In this document: piece after piece, positions 1-8,243 of the stretch
Layout: the number at the start of each line of letters is the position of its first letter
Numbering within the stretch: the first letter of the stretch is position 1
NCBI GenBank assembly: GCA_035999765.1
Contig: CP108521.1
Coordinates: 7,626,001 to 7,690,000 of the forward strand
Source of the DNA: Streptomyces sp. NBC_01231
GTDB taxonomy: Bacteria > Actinomycetota > Actinomycetes > Streptomycetales > Streptomycetaceae
Reading direction: 5' to 3'
Length of the DNA stretch: 64,000 nt
Position numbers and translations under genes: made by a program
The notes under the pieces: generated by a model
Databases searched by the model: none
What the model was told of the DNA's origin: nothing
What the model saw: only the letters and a program-made list of their open reading frames with translations

Positions 1-172
1 CCAGGCCCCAGGCCCCGGGTTCACCTACCCCGGCCCAACGGCCCGGTTCACCCGCCCCGGACCCGTCGGCCCGGACCCGTCGGCCCAGCCACACCGGCCC
101 GGGCCCCCGCCCCACACCCGTCGGATGCCGCAAGCGCCCAGCGCGGCATCCGACGCTCGGAGGAACGCGAGC
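1..172. other. Non-coding left edge with short GC-rich direct repeats
   Basis: No convincing gene is visible here. The stretch is very rich in C and contains short tandem words: AGGCCCC is repeated near the start, and a 14-bp unit around GGACCCGTCGGCC is repeated head to tail at about 57-84. It ends in a ribosome binding site (GGAGGAA near 159) for the first permease. The substrate-binding protein that normally precedes such permeases is probably just outside the window. Confidence 0.5.
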
Positions 173-1102
173 ATGACAGCCACCGCAACTCTCGCACCCG
201 TCCGGACCGATACGACCCCCGCGGCGGACCACCGGGCCCGCCGGGCACACCAGCGGCGCCGTTCCCTGGTCAACCACCTGCTCGTCGCCCCGGCCCTGCT
301 CCTGTCGGTCCTGGTCGTCGTCGTGCCTGGCGTCCTGACCGCGATGGCGGCCTTCACCGACTGGACCGGCGTCGGCTTCCACGCGAACTACGTCGGCCTG
401 CGGAACTTCCGCGACATCCTGGCCGACCCCGTCTTCGCCACCGCGCTGGGCAACAACATCACGTGGCTGGCCCTCTTCCTCACCGTCCCCGCCGCCATCG
501 GCCTGCTCACGGCGGCGATGCTGCTCCACCGACGCCGGACGCGCACCTTCTACCAGGTCGTCTTCCTCATGCCGTACGTCCTGGCGCCCGTGGTCAACGC
601 GCTGGTGTGGCTGAGCATCATCTACAACCCCAACGGCGGGGTCACCGGCGCCCTGCACATCAGTTCACCGCTGGCCGACGTGCACGGCGCGCTCTACGCG
701 GCCGCCGCCGTCGACATGTGGCACTACTGGGGCTTCCTCACCGTCGTCTACCTCGGGGCCATGCGGCAGACACCGCTGGAGCAGGTGGAGGCGGCCGTCG
801 TCGACGGCGCCGGCACCTGGCAGGTCTTCCGGCACGTCTACCTCCCGAGCATCCGCCCCACACTGCTGCTCATGGGCGTGATGACGGTCATCTTCTCCTT
901 CCTCGCCTTCGACTACGTCTACCTGCTCACGCAGGGCGGCCCCGCGCACGGCAGCGAGGTGATGGGCACCTACGCCTACGCCTTCGCGTTCTCCGCGTTC
1001 CAGTTCGGCAAGGCGGCCGCCGTCGGGATCATCATGAGCTTCTTCGGACTGATCGCCTCGTGCGTCTACACGTGGATGAGCCGGAGGCAACTGACCTCAT
1101 GA
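173..1102 (+). CDS. Carbohydrate ABC transporter permease (MalF/CUT1 type)
   Basis: This is an inner-membrane subunit of a sugar importer, 309 residues with the start chosen here. An in-frame ATG lies 48 bases upstream, but the ATG at 173 follows GGAGGAAC at a good distance. After a basic N-terminus (residues 20-32) there are about six hydrophobic segments. The permease EAA loop begins at residue 206 (EAAVVDGAG), where the subunit docks on its ATPase. The next permease gene overlaps this stop codon by 4 bp, so the two are translationally coupled. No ATPase gene lies nearby. The sugar cannot be read from the permease; the kinase and SIS genes downstream suggest a sugar that is phosphorylated and then cleaved or isomerised. 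Confidence 0.93.
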   Translation: MTATATLAPVRTDTTPAADHRARRAHQRRRSLVNHLLVAPALLLSVLVVVVPGVLTAMAAFTDWTGVGFHANYVGLRNFRDILADPVFATALGNNITWLALFLTVPAAIGLLTAAMLLHRRRTRTFYQVVFLMPYVLAPVVNALVWLSIIYNPNGGVTGALHISSPLADVHGALYAAAAVDMWHYWGFLTVVYLGAMRQTPLEQVEAAVVDGAGTWQVFRHVYLPSIRPTLLLMGVMTVIFSFLAFDYVYLLTQGGPAHGSEVMGTYAYAFAFSAFQFGKAAAVGIIMSFFGLIASCVYTWMSRRQLTS

Positions 1103-1983
1103 AACAGCACAGCCTTAAACAGCACAGCGTGAAGCGGCACAGCGTGAAGAAGCCCCGGATGAGCAACCGCTCCCACGGCCTCGCGGCCCACGTCGTGCTC
1201 GTGGTGTTCGCCGCCACCGCTCTCGCCCCCCTCCTGCTGGTCCTCCTCAACAGCTTCAAGTCCAACTCCGGCGTCACCGGCAGCCCCTTCGCGCTCCCGA
1301 AGTCCCTCAGCCTGTCGAACTTCGAGACGGCCTGGCAGTACGGCGCCTTCGGCAGCGGATTCCTCAACAGCGTCCTGCTCACCGGGACCACGGTCGTCGT
1401 CGTCCTGCTCTGCGCGTCCCTGGCCGGGTACGTCCTGGCCGGGCAGCGGATCCGCATGTGGCCCGCCGTGATGATCTACCTGACCATGGCCATGACCGTG
1501 CCGATCCAGCTCTTCGTCTTCCCCCTCTACGCGGGGGTCGCCGCCCTGGGGCTGCTCGACAATGTCTTCGTGGTCGGCGTGATCCTCGCCGCGATCAACA
1601 TGCCGTTCGCGACCTTCCTGATGCGCACCTTCTTCCTCAACGTCCCCAGGGAACTCGAAGAGGCGGCACGGATCGACGGCGCCAACGTCCTCCAGCTGAT
1701 CCACCGGGTCCTGCTGCCCGTGGTACGGCCCGGACTGATCACCGTGGGAGTCATCGTCGGCCTCAGCGCCTGGAACGACTTCCTCATCTCCTCGACCTTC
1801 CTGCACGACCCGTCCGACCAGACCGTCACCCTCGGCTTCCTGTCGATGAACGGCACCTTCTCCACCCAGCTGGGCGCCATGATGGCGGGCGCCCTCATCC
1901 TCATCCTCCCGGTCCTCGGCGTCTTCATCGCCCTCCAGCGCTACGTCGTGGACGGCATGGCCGGCGGCGCGGTCAAGGGCTGA
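1099..1983 (+). CDS. Carbohydrate ABC transporter permease (MalG/CUT1 type)
   Basis: This is the partner permease of the gene at 173-1102, 294 residues. Its ATG overlaps the previous TGA (ATGA). The N-terminus carries a short degenerate repeat (KQHSLKQHSVKRHSVKK) before the first membrane segment; a second ATG at 1159 (MSNRSHG) would remove it and is a possible alternative start. About six membrane segments follow, with the EAA loop (EEAARIDGAN) at roughly residues 190-200 and the usual C-terminal GGAVKG ending. The two permeases would form the membrane channel of a CUT1 importer that depends on a remote ATPase. Confidence 0.92.
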   Translation: MKQHSLKQHSVKRHSVKKPRMSNRSHGLAAHVVLVVFAATALAPLLLVLLNSFKSNSGVTGSPFALPKSLSLSNFETAWQYGAFGSGFLNSVLLTGTTVVVVLLCASLAGYVLAGQRIRMWPAVMIYLTMAMTVPIQLFVFPLYAGVAALGLLDNVFVVGVILAAINMPFATFLMRTFFLNVPRELEEAARIDGANVLQLIHRVLLPVVRPGLITVGVIVGLSAWNDFLISSTFLHDPSDQTVTLGFLSMNGTFSTQLGAMMAGALILILPVLGVFIALQRYVVDGMAGGAVKG

Positions 1984-2029
1984 CGCGTACGGCCGAGCAC
2001 CTCATCACCCGGATACGAAGGACGCTTCC

Positions 2030-2482
2030 ATGAGTACTCCCCCCACGATCGGCAAGTGGCTGCGCTTCAGCGTGAACACCAAGCCCGCCGACGGCTTCGC
2101 CGCTCCCGTCGGTTTCACCGACCTCACTCCCCGGCTCAGGGACGCCGTCCCGCCGCAACTGGGCGACGGGACGCTCACGGTCTACCTCCCGCACACCACC
2201 TGCACGCTGATCCTCAACTCCGGCGTGGACGGCACCACACTGCACGACATCCGGCTGTTCATCGAGGGGCAGATACCCGTGCACCGTCCCTTCGTCCACC
2301 TGCACGACGGACCGCAGGACGCGGCCGCGCACGTGCGGTGCGTGTTCGGCGCCCAGTCGCTGACCCTGCCGGTCGTCGACGGCGAACTGGGGATCGGCCA
2401 CAGCCAGGGCGTCTACCTCCTGGAGATGGACGGGCCGCGCGACCGCACCATCCAGTACGCCTTCTCCCGGTTCGCCCCGTGA
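2030..2482 (+). CDS. YjbQ (UPF0047) family protein
   Basis: This 150-residue protein has the family pattern of YjbQ: the PHTTCTL motif at residues 54-60, HD-type residues near 91-93, AAHV near 99-102 and the EMDGPRDR block at 132-139. The usual GTWQ near the C-terminus reads GHSQ here (residues 123-126). YjbQ proteins are small metal-linked trimeric enzymes with weak thiamine-phosphate synthase activity in vitro and an uncertain true role. The gene sits inside a sugar operon: it follows the permease gene by 46 bp and overlaps the kinase gene by 4 bp (GTGA). This placement suggests a job in handling the imported sugar or its phosphate rather than in thiamine synthesis. That role is inference. 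Confidence 0.88.
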   Translation: MSTPPTIGKWLRFSVNTKPADGFAAPVGFTDLTPRLRDAVPPQLGDGTLTVYLPHTTCTLILNSGVDGTTLHDIRLFIEGQIPVHRPFVHLHDGPQDAAAHVRCVFGAQSLTLPVVDGELGIGHSQGVYLLEMDGPRDRTIQYAFSRFAP

Positions 2483-3579
2483 CGCTGGTCGGCATCCACG
2501 CCGGCCTGTCGGTCGATCACCTCGTCAGCGAGCCGGCCGGGGTGCGCTTCTCGTGCCCCGGCGGGCCGGCGCTGTTCGCGGCACTCGGCGCACGGCTCGT
2601 CACCGGCACGGACGTCCGCGTGAACTGCCCGCTGCCCGAGGACGACCCCAGGTTCGCGCGGATCTTCGACGAGTGCGGCGTCGACCGCCGCCACTGCCGT
2701 CGGGTGTCCACCGTGCCGAGGCTGTGGATCCTGAACTCCGCCCGAGGACGCCGCATCATCACCCAGGACCCGACATCGGGCACCGAACTGGAGGAGCACC
2801 GGCCTGAACTGGATGAGCACCGGCCCGAGTTGGAGGACCACGGGCCCGGGAGGGAAGAGCGCCGACCCGAGTTGGGGCAGCACGGGCCCGGGAGGGAAGA
2901 GTACCGGCCCGAGTTGGAGGACCACGGGCCCGGGAGGGAAGAGTACCGACCCGAGTTGGAGCGGCACCGGCCCGAGAGGGAAGAGCGCCCGCCCGAGTCG
3001 GAGGAGCACACACCCGCGGGGGAGGAGAACCCGCTTCCCTCGCCGGCGGCCGGTTTCCACGTCGGCCTCGACGGGCTGGTCGCGTCGTCCCCCGCCGAGC
3101 GGCCCACCGCCGACCCGAGGACCCTGGTCGGCCTCGACCCTCACCAGACCCTGGTCGCGGAGCAGGGCCTGCGGTATCTGCGCCGGGTGGTCTCGGCGAC
3201 GACCGTACTGCTCCCGAGCCGGGTCCAGCTGAACCTGCTGGACCGCGACCCGCGCCGCGCCGCCCGGTCGCTGGCGGACGGACTGGGCCTGCCGGTGATC
3301 GCCCGCCTCGACGCCGAGGGCTGCTACGTCGTCACGGCCGACGGCAACTGGTCGGTACGCGACCGCGCGGTCACCGTCGTCGAGACGACCGGGGCGGGAG
3401 ACGCCGGCGCGGCCGCCGTCGTGGCCGCCCTCGCCGCCGGCGCCGACCCGGTCGAGGCCGCCATGTTCGGCACCAGTGTCGCCCGCACCGCGCTCGCGGG
3501 CTGGGGTCACACGGCGCTCGCCGCGGCCACCCCCCTCTCACGTCCCTTCCCCGACGTCACCACCCGCAAGGAGAACTAG
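2479..3579 (+). CDS. PfkB/ribokinase-family sugar kinase with a charged repeat insert
   Basis: This is a predicted cytoplasmic sugar kinase of 366 residues. The GTG start overlaps the YjbQ stop. The C-terminal half carries the PfkB signature ETTGAGDAGAAA, whose Asp is the catalytic base and whose GAG forms the anion hole. A glycine-rich CPGGPALFAALGA block near the N-terminus fits the substrate site. Residues about 103-184 (2785-3030) are a low-complexity tract of repeated units of the form PELxxHxPGREE, very rich in Glu, Arg, Pro and His, inserted between the N-terminal strands and the nucleotide-binding half. The frame is kept through the insert, so this is not a frameshift. FrlD-type fructosamine kinases belong to the same family, which fits the operon. 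The substrate is not known. Confidence 0.85.
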   Translation: MTLVGIHAGLSVDHLVSEPAGVRFSCPGGPALFAALGARLVTGTDVRVNCPLPEDDPRFARIFDECGVDRRHCRRVSTVPRLWILNSARGRRIITQDPTSGTELEEHRPELDEHRPELEDHGPGREERRPELGQHGPGREEYRPELEDHGPGREEYRPELERHRPEREERPPESEEHTPAGEENPLPSPAAGFHVGLDGLVASSPAERPTADPRTLVGLDPHQTLVAEQGLRYLRRVVSATTVLLPSRVQLNLLDRDPRRAARSLADGLGLPVIARLDAEGCYVVTADGNWSVRDRAVTVVETTGAGDAGAAAVVAALAAGADPVEAAMFGTSVARTALAGWGHTALAAATPLSRPFPDVTTRKEN

Positions 3580-3583
3580 ATCC

Positions 3584-4603
3584 ATGCCCGCCGCACCCGA
3601 CTCCCACTCCGCCGCCGCACCCGCACCCCGCTCCCACTCCGCTCCCGCCGCACCTGCGCCCCACTCCACCGCCGATTCGCTGTACGCCGCGCTGCTCGCC
3701 ACGCCCCCGGTCTCCGCCGCCGGCGTCCCGGACCTGGGACGCGCGGTCTTCGTCGGCTCGGGGGACTCACTGGCCTCCGGCCTGATCGCCACCGGCTTCG
3801 GTCACCGCGCCCAGTCGGCGGGCGATGTCGCCTGGAGCGAGACGCTGCCCGCCGCCTGCGACGCCCTGGTGGGCATCTCGCACTCCGGAACCTCCGGTGC
3901 CACCGTCAGGGCCCTGCGCATGGCACGGAGCGCCGGACTGAGGACCGTCGCCGTCACCTCACAGGCCGCCTCACCGCTGGCGGACAGCGCCGACGAGGTC
4001 CAACCGGTGCCCACGCTGCGGGTGGCGGAACTCGTCCCCTGCGCCGGACACGTCATGCTCGCCCAGGGGGTGGCCGCCGTGTGCGGAGTCGACACCTCGC
4101 CCTTCAACCGGGCTCTCGCGCAGACCCTGGACCGCGTGCGCGCGACGGTCGAGGCGCAGCTGGCCGTTCTGCCCAAGACCGCGCCGGCCGCCGTGTCGGT
4201 GCTGTCCCTTCCGGAGCTGTGCAGCGGGGCCGACTTCTGGGTCCTGAAGCTGATCGAGGCGTGCGGACTGGCGGTGCGCAACGTACCCCTGGAGGAGAGC
4301 GGACACGTCGACTACTTCATCGGCCCCGAGCGGCACCTCACCCTCCAGCTCATGGGTGTGCACGGCCGGCCACGCTTCGACCGACTGGCCGACGCCTTGC
4401 GCACCACCGGTCAGACCGTCCGTCAGATCGACACCCGCGACCTCACCGACCCCGGTGTGCGGGACGCCGGCATCCTGCGTGACATCGCCACGGCGGTGGC
4501 GGGTGCCTGGTTCGCCCAGGGCGCGGCGCTGCGCTGGGGCCGTCCGCCCTTCCGCGGCGGAGCGGTCAACATGGACGCGCAACACATCAAGCTCGACTCC
4601 TGA
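3584..4603 (+). CDS. SIS-domain sugar-phosphate isomerase/deglycase
   Basis: The 339-residue product contains SIS (phosphosugar-binding) domains. The first shows GRAVFVGSGDS followed by GISHSGTSGATVRALRMAR, the Ser/Thr-rich loop that grips a sugar phosphate. A second, weaker SIS half follows, with KLIEACGLAVRNVPLEESGH resembling the glutamate region of GlmS and FrlB. The N-terminal 25 residues are Ala/Pro/His/Ser-rich and repetitive. The start at 3584 follows AAGGAG. With the kinase just upstream, the protein would act on the phosphorylated sugar, either isomerising an amino-sugar phosphate or removing an amine from a fructosamine-6-phosphate as FrlB does. FrlB, AgaS and GlmS-like roles cannot be separated by eye. 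Confidence 0.85.
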   Translation: MPAAPDSHSAAAPAPRSHSAPAAPAPHSTADSLYAALLATPPVSAAGVPDLGRAVFVGSGDSLASGLIATGFGHRAQSAGDVAWSETLPAACDALVGISHSGTSGATVRALRMARSAGLRTVAVTSQAASPLADSADEVQPVPTLRVAELVPCAGHVMLAQGVAAVCGVDTSPFNRALAQTLDRVRATVEAQLAVLPKTAPAAVSVLSLPELCSGADFWVLKLIEACGLAVRNVPLEESGHVDYFIGPERHLTLQLMGVHGRPRFDRLADALRTTGQTVRQIDTRDLTDPGVRDAGILRDIATAVAGAWFAQGAALRWGRPPFRGGAVNMDAQHIKLDS

Positions 4604-4647
4604 CACCCGCGCCGGTACCTTCGCGCGGCCCCGCCGCTCCCGCGAGC

Positions 4648-4655
4648 CGTATACG
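4648..4655. promoter_or_regulatory. Candidate GntR-family operator
   Basis: CGTATACG is an 8-bp palindrome whose GTA-TAC core fits the general GntR-family half-site rule. It lies 71 bp upstream of the GntR gene start, in the only AT-rich patch of the intergenic region (TATACGATAGGTGATAAGATTAAG). It may be the autoregulatory site of the regulator that follows. The core is short, so chance is possible. Confidence 0.35.
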
Positions 4656-4725
4656 ATAGGTGATAAGATTAAGACCAATTGCGCGGCGTCGAGTGCGGCG
4701 CGCGAAGGGCGAGGGGAGTTCGTAC

Positions 4726-5505
4726 GTGTCCGTCGTCGATGGCGCGAGGACCGGCCGGGGACGCTTGTCCGTGCACCCGGTGGATCGCAGGTCGCCCATG
4801 CCCGCGTGGGCGCAGGTGCAGCGCGATCTGCGCCGGCAGATCGGCCAGGAACTGCCGACGGGCTACCAGTTGCCCACCGAGCGTGAACTCTCCGAGCTCT
4901 ACGGAGTCAGCCGCATCACGATCCGTCAGGCGCTGGGCGCTCTGGCCGCGGACGGCTACGTCGAGCGCCGGCAGGGCGCCGGAACCTTCGTCGCCGACAT
5001 TCCCGAACCGGTCCAGCACGACTTCGCGCTCACCACGCCCTGGCGGGACCGCTTCCACGCGGCGGGGCAGACCGCGAAGTCCGTCCACCTGACCGATGAG
5101 CCCGCCGAGCCTGAACCCCGTGAGCTGATCAAGCTCATCACCCCGGAGGAAGCCTCCGCCGGGCAACTCCACCTCAAGCGGCTTCACGTGGTCAACGACC
5201 GGGCCATCGGGCTCACGGACTCGTGGGTCCCCGAGTCCGTCGCGCCCGGGCTGTCGGATCACGTCCTCATCGACGGCTCCCTCTCCCGGACCCTTCGCGA
5301 GAACTTCGACCTCGTCCCCTCCGGCACCAACCACTACCTCGAGGTCGGCGCGGCCAATTCCCATGAGGCCCGCCTGCTGAACACCACCCTCGACGCGCCG
5401 CTGTTCGTGGTGTGGTCGGTGGCCCGTCTGGACGACGGTCACCTGCTGGACGCGACACGGACGGTGTGGATCGGGAGCAGGGTGCGCTTCCACTACACGG
5501 TCTGA
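4726..5505 (+). CDS. GntR-family transcriptional regulator (HutC/UTRA type)
   Basis: This is a predicted DNA-binding regulator of 259 residues. The GTG at 4726 was chosen because GAGGGGAG lies just upstream; a start at 4660 would add 22 basic residues. A winged helix-turn-helix is clear (TERELSELYGVSRITIRQALGALAADGYVERRQGAGTFV, residues about 51-89). It is followed by a UTRA effector domain with the typical late block SHEARLLNTTLDAPLFVVWSVARLDD. UTRA domains bind sugar phosphates or related ligands, as in DasR, FrlR and NagR. It stands at the end of the sugar operon behind its own 122-bp intergenic region and probably controls the operon. Confidence 0.92.
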   Translation: MSVVDGARTGRGRLSVHPVDRRSPMPAWAQVQRDLRRQIGQELPTGYQLPTERELSELYGVSRITIRQALGALAADGYVERRQGAGTFVADIPEPVQHDFALTTPWRDRFHAAGQTAKSVHLTDEPAEPEPRELIKLITPEEASAGQLHLKRLHVVNDRAIGLTDSWVPESVAPGLSDHVLIDGSLSRTLRENFDLVPSGTNHYLEVGAANSHEARLLNTTLDAPLFVVWSVARLDDGHLLDATRTVWIGSRVRFHYTV

Positions 5506-5577
5506 ACGCCGCCTGCGGGGCCGGGTCGGCATCGCCGGTGGGCCACCCTCACCGCGACCGCCCTTGTGCGCCAGGCG

Positions 5578-5606
5578 TTTACAAGTCGGCCGGTCGGCGA
5601 TAACTT
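5578..5606 (+). promoter_or_regulatory. Candidate sigma70-type promoter of the LPMO gene
   Basis: TTTACA (5578-5583) and TAACTT (5601-5606) are separated by 17 bp, a plausible HrdB-type -35/-10 pair. The CebR box begins 15 bp downstream of the -10, so a bound repressor would block early elongation. Confidence 0.5.
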
Positions 5607-5620
5607 CCCAAGGAGGTGGG

Positions 5621-5634
5621 TGGGAGCGCTCCCA
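5621..5634. promoter_or_regulatory. CebR box (cellobiose/cellotriose-responsive operator)
   Basis: TGGGAGCGCTCCCA is a perfect 14-bp palindrome. It is identical to the operator described for CebR, the LacI-family repressor of cellulose-use genes in Streptomyces. It lies 99 bp upstream of the LPMO start and just after a plausible promoter. Release of CebR by cello-oligosaccharides would switch on the downstream cellulose-active enzyme. Confidence 0.88.
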
Positions 5635-5732
5635 CGTGGTGGACCGGAACCCGCCCCGAGGTCGCTCCCGCCCCCCGCATCCGCACCCACGCATCCACAC
5701 GGCCCGTACCTCAAGGAACGGACTGATCTGTC

Positions 5733-6848
5733 ATGATCATGACAAGAACAGGAGTGGAGTCCCCGGACTCCCCGCGCCGATTACTGTCCGGCCCCCGCTT
5801 CCCGCTCCCCACCCGCGCCCGCGCCCTCTTCCTCGTACTGGTCTCCCTGCTCGCCACGATCCCGGCCCTCAGCCTGGTCGTCACGGCCGGTGGCAAGGCG
5901 GAGGCGCACGGCACCCCCATGAAGCCCGCCAGCCGCACCTTCCTGTGCTGGCAGGACGGGCTGACCGACACCGGTGAGATCAAACCGATCAACCCGGCCT
6001 GCAAGAACGCGCAACAGGTCAGCGGCACCACGCCGTTCTACAACTGGTTCTCGGTGCTGCGCTCGGACGGCGCCGGCCGCACCCGCGGCTTCGTGCCGGA
6101 CGGCGAACTGTGCAGCGGCGGCAACACCAACTTCACGGGCTTCAACGCGGCCCGCGACGACTGGCCGCTCACCCATCTCACCTCGGGCAAGACGGTCGAC
6201 TTCTCCTACAACGCCTGGGCCGCGCACCCGGGTTGGTTCTACGTCTACGTCACCAAGGACGGCTTCGACCCCAAGAAGACCCTCACCTGGAACGACATGG
6301 AGTCCCAGCCCTTCCTGAGTGTCGACCACCCGCCGCTCAACGGCAGTCCGGGCACGGTCGAGGCCAATTACTCCTGGACCGGCCAGCTCCCGGCGAACAA
6401 GTCGGGGCGGCACATCATCTACATGGTGTGGCAGCGTTCGGACAGCGCGGAGACCTTCTACTCCTGCTCCGACGTCGTCTTCGACGGCGGCAACGGCGAG
6501 GTCACCGGCATCCATGAGCCGGGCAACCCGACCGATCCGGTGCCGGGCACCTGTACGGCCACCCGTAAGACGACGGGCAGTTGGAACGGCGGATACCAGT
6601 CCGAGGTGACCGTCACCAACTCCGGCGACGTCCCGATGCTGGGCTGGATGGTCGACTGGACGCTGCCGGGCGGCCAGAAGGTCGAGAGCCTGTGGAGCGG
6701 CAACGCCACCTACACCGGGCAGAACGTGATGGTGCACAACGCCAACTGGAACGGCTCACTGGATCCGGGGAAGAGTGCGACGTTCGGCTACGTCGTCTCC
6801 GGGTCCGGCGGTGACGCGACGGCGACGCTTCCCTGCCGGGTCGGCTGA
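5733..6848 (+). CDS. Secreted AA10 lytic polysaccharide monooxygenase with CBM2
   Basis: This copper enzyme oxidatively cleaves crystalline polysaccharide, most likely cellulose given its CBM2 and the CebR box. The 371-residue precursor has a signal peptide ending AEA, so the mature protein begins at His59, the first ligand of the copper histidine brace. The second ligand is His165 in AWAAHPGWFYVYV. Phe242 in AETFYSCSD may be the axial aromatic. The catalytic domain runs to about residue 257. A Pro/Thr linker leads to a CBM2 (about 273-369) bounded by Cys274 and Cys368 with several exposed Trp residues. Codon 17 (5781-5783) is TTA, so translation should need the bldA tRNA; no alternative start lies downstream of it. 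ATG 5733 or 5739 may be used. Confidence 0.95.
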   Translation: MIMTRTGVESPDSPRRLLSGPRFPLPTRARALFLVLVSLLATIPALSLVVTAGGKAEAHGTPMKPASRTFLCWQDGLTDTGEIKPINPACKNAQQVSGTTPFYNWFSVLRSDGAGRTRGFVPDGELCSGGNTNFTGFNAARDDWPLTHLTSGKTVDFSYNAWAAHPGWFYVYVTKDGFDPKKTLTWNDMESQPFLSVDHPPLNGSPGTVEANYSWTGQLPANKSGRHIIYMVWQRSDSAETFYSCSDVVFDGGNGEVTGIHEPGNPTDPVPGTCTATRKTTGSWNGGYQSEVTVTNSGDVPMLGWMVDWTLPGGQKVESLWSGNATYTGQNVMVHNANWNGSLDPGKSATFGYVVSGSGGDATATLPCRVG

Positions 6849-7058
6849 GCCGCCGTCGGCTGATCCGTCGTTCACAACCGCCGCTCAGGGCGGACCCGGT
6901 GGGAGATGTGTGCCGCCGGGTCCGCGAGCCGGGCCGGCGAAGGCGAGAGTGCGGGCTCCGGGTCCGGTCCGCGCTCACCCCATTCCGCTGGGAGGCCCGG
7001 GCGGCGGCGAGCGGATCGGGCGCCCGATGCCGGCGCCCGAACACGGACCCGCCCGCGC
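6849..7058. other. Non-coding gap between convergent LPMO and esterase genes
   Basis: No gene is apparent. A 14-bp perfect palindrome, ATCGGGCGCCCGAT (7015-7028), lies 30 bp past the esterase stop and may be part of a terminator. No clear T-run follows on either strand. Confidence 0.4.
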
Positions 7059-8072
7059 TCATGCCGGCTCCGGGCCGACGCCGGGTCCTCCCAATACATC
7101 TGCCAGCCAGTCGAGTTGGCGGCGGACGTGCACGGCGTCGCCGCCTTCGTGGCCGTTGTACGGATAGGCGTGGATCTCCTTGCGGGGGTCCTCGCCGGCC
7201 AGTTCCGCATAGCGGTTGAACGCGGCGTACGCCCCACTCGGCGGGCACACCGTGTCGCGCAGGCCCACCCCGAAGTGGGCCGGGGCCTGCGCGCGCCGGG
7301 CGAGGGAGATGCCCTCCAGGTAGGAGAGCGTGCGGTACGCGGCCCGCTCGGCGCCCCGGTGGACGGACAGGTACGCGGTGATCTCGCCGTAGGGGGCCGC
7401 GTCGGTGAGGTCCAGTGCCCGCCGGATCCCGCACAGGAAGGGCGCGGTGACCAGGACCGCCGTGAGATCCGGGACCAGTCCGGCGACGGCAAGGGCGAGC
7501 CCGCCTCCCTGGCTGTTGCCGACGGCGACGGTCCGGGACGCGTCCACCCCGGGGAGCGCTCGGACCGCGGCCACCGCGCGGACCGCGTCCGTGATCAGAC
7601 GGCGGTAGTGGCTGTCCTGCGGGGCGAGCAGACCGCGTACCGCCGGACCCGGACCGCCGGGCACGGTAGCGTGCGGGTCCGGGGTGTCGCCCCCGCAGCC
7701 GTACTGGTCGCCCTGACCCCGGTTGTCCATCAGCAGATGCGCGTACCCGGCGTTCACCCAGGTCAGCCGCTCGTGGGGGAGACCTCGCCCGCGGCCGTAA
7801 CCGGCGTACTCGACAACGGCCGGCAGCGGTTCGGGCACTTTGGCCGGCCGGCTGAACCAGGCCCGCACCGGATCGCCGGCGAAGCCGCGGAAGGTCACGT
7901 CCCAGGTCTTTGTCAGCCGCAGACCGGTCGCCACCGGCCGCGCCGAGACCACCGGGTCCCTCTGCCCGGCCTCCTTGAGCGTGCTCAGCCAGAACTCGTC
8001 GAAGTCGGCGGGCTCCTCGGGCTCCGGTCGGTAATGTTCGAGCTCCTTCAGCGGCATGTCGAACGCTGGCAC
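7059..8072 (-). CDS. Acetyl xylan esterase (CE7, AXE1 family)
   Basis: This is an alpha/beta hydrolase of 337 residues, close to the usual CE7 length of about 320, which removes acetyl groups from xylo-oligosaccharides. Family marks are RGQ at 118-120, GNSQGG with Ser187, Asp273 in GLRDTVCPP and His308 in NGHEGG. There is no signal peptide, so it acts in the cytoplasm on imported acetylated oligosaccharides. It is divergent from the LplB-type operon across a 267-bp region that contains a LacI-type operator, so the two are probably regulated together. Cephalosporin C deacetylase activity is also known in this family, but the context favours hemicellulose. Confidence 0.93.
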   Translation of the reverse strand: MPAFDMPLKELEHYRPEPEEPADFDEFWLSTLKEAGQRDPVVSARPVATGLRLTKTWDVTFRGFAGDPVRAWFSRPAKVPEPLPAVVEYAGYGRGRGLPHERLTWVNAGYAHLLMDNRGQGDQYGCGGDTPDPHATVPGGPGPAVRGLLAPQDSHYRRLITDAVRAVAAVRALPGVDASRTVAVGNSQGGGLALAVAGLVPDLTAVLVTAPFLCGIRRALDLTDAAPYGEITAYLSVHRGAERAAYRTLSYLEGISLARRAQAPAHFGVGLRDTVCPPSGAYAAFNRYAELAGEDPRKEIHAYPYNGHEGGDAVHVRRQLDWLADVLGGPGVGPEPA

Positions 8073-8243
8073 GACGGCACCTCACAGGCGTCAACGGGGC
8101 GGCTCGGTCCGATCGTTGCGGTCGTAAGCCAGAAAGTTCCGACGTAACCACGCCGATCCCTTCATCCCTTCCACTCTCGCCCCGTGGTGAATCCAGGGCG
8201 GCGCAACCGTCTCACCGCCCAACCTTCCCTTACGCGGCCCCCA

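Noticed and set aside
2785..3030. Repeats resembling a CRISPR or minisatellite
   Set aside because: The units lie in frame inside a kinase gene, are degenerate and have no unique spacers, so they are a coding tandem repeat rather than a CRISPR array.
2785..3030. Frameshift or fusion in the PfkB kinase
   Set aside because: The frame is continuous through the insert, and the kinase signature ETTGAGDAG lies in the same frame downstream.
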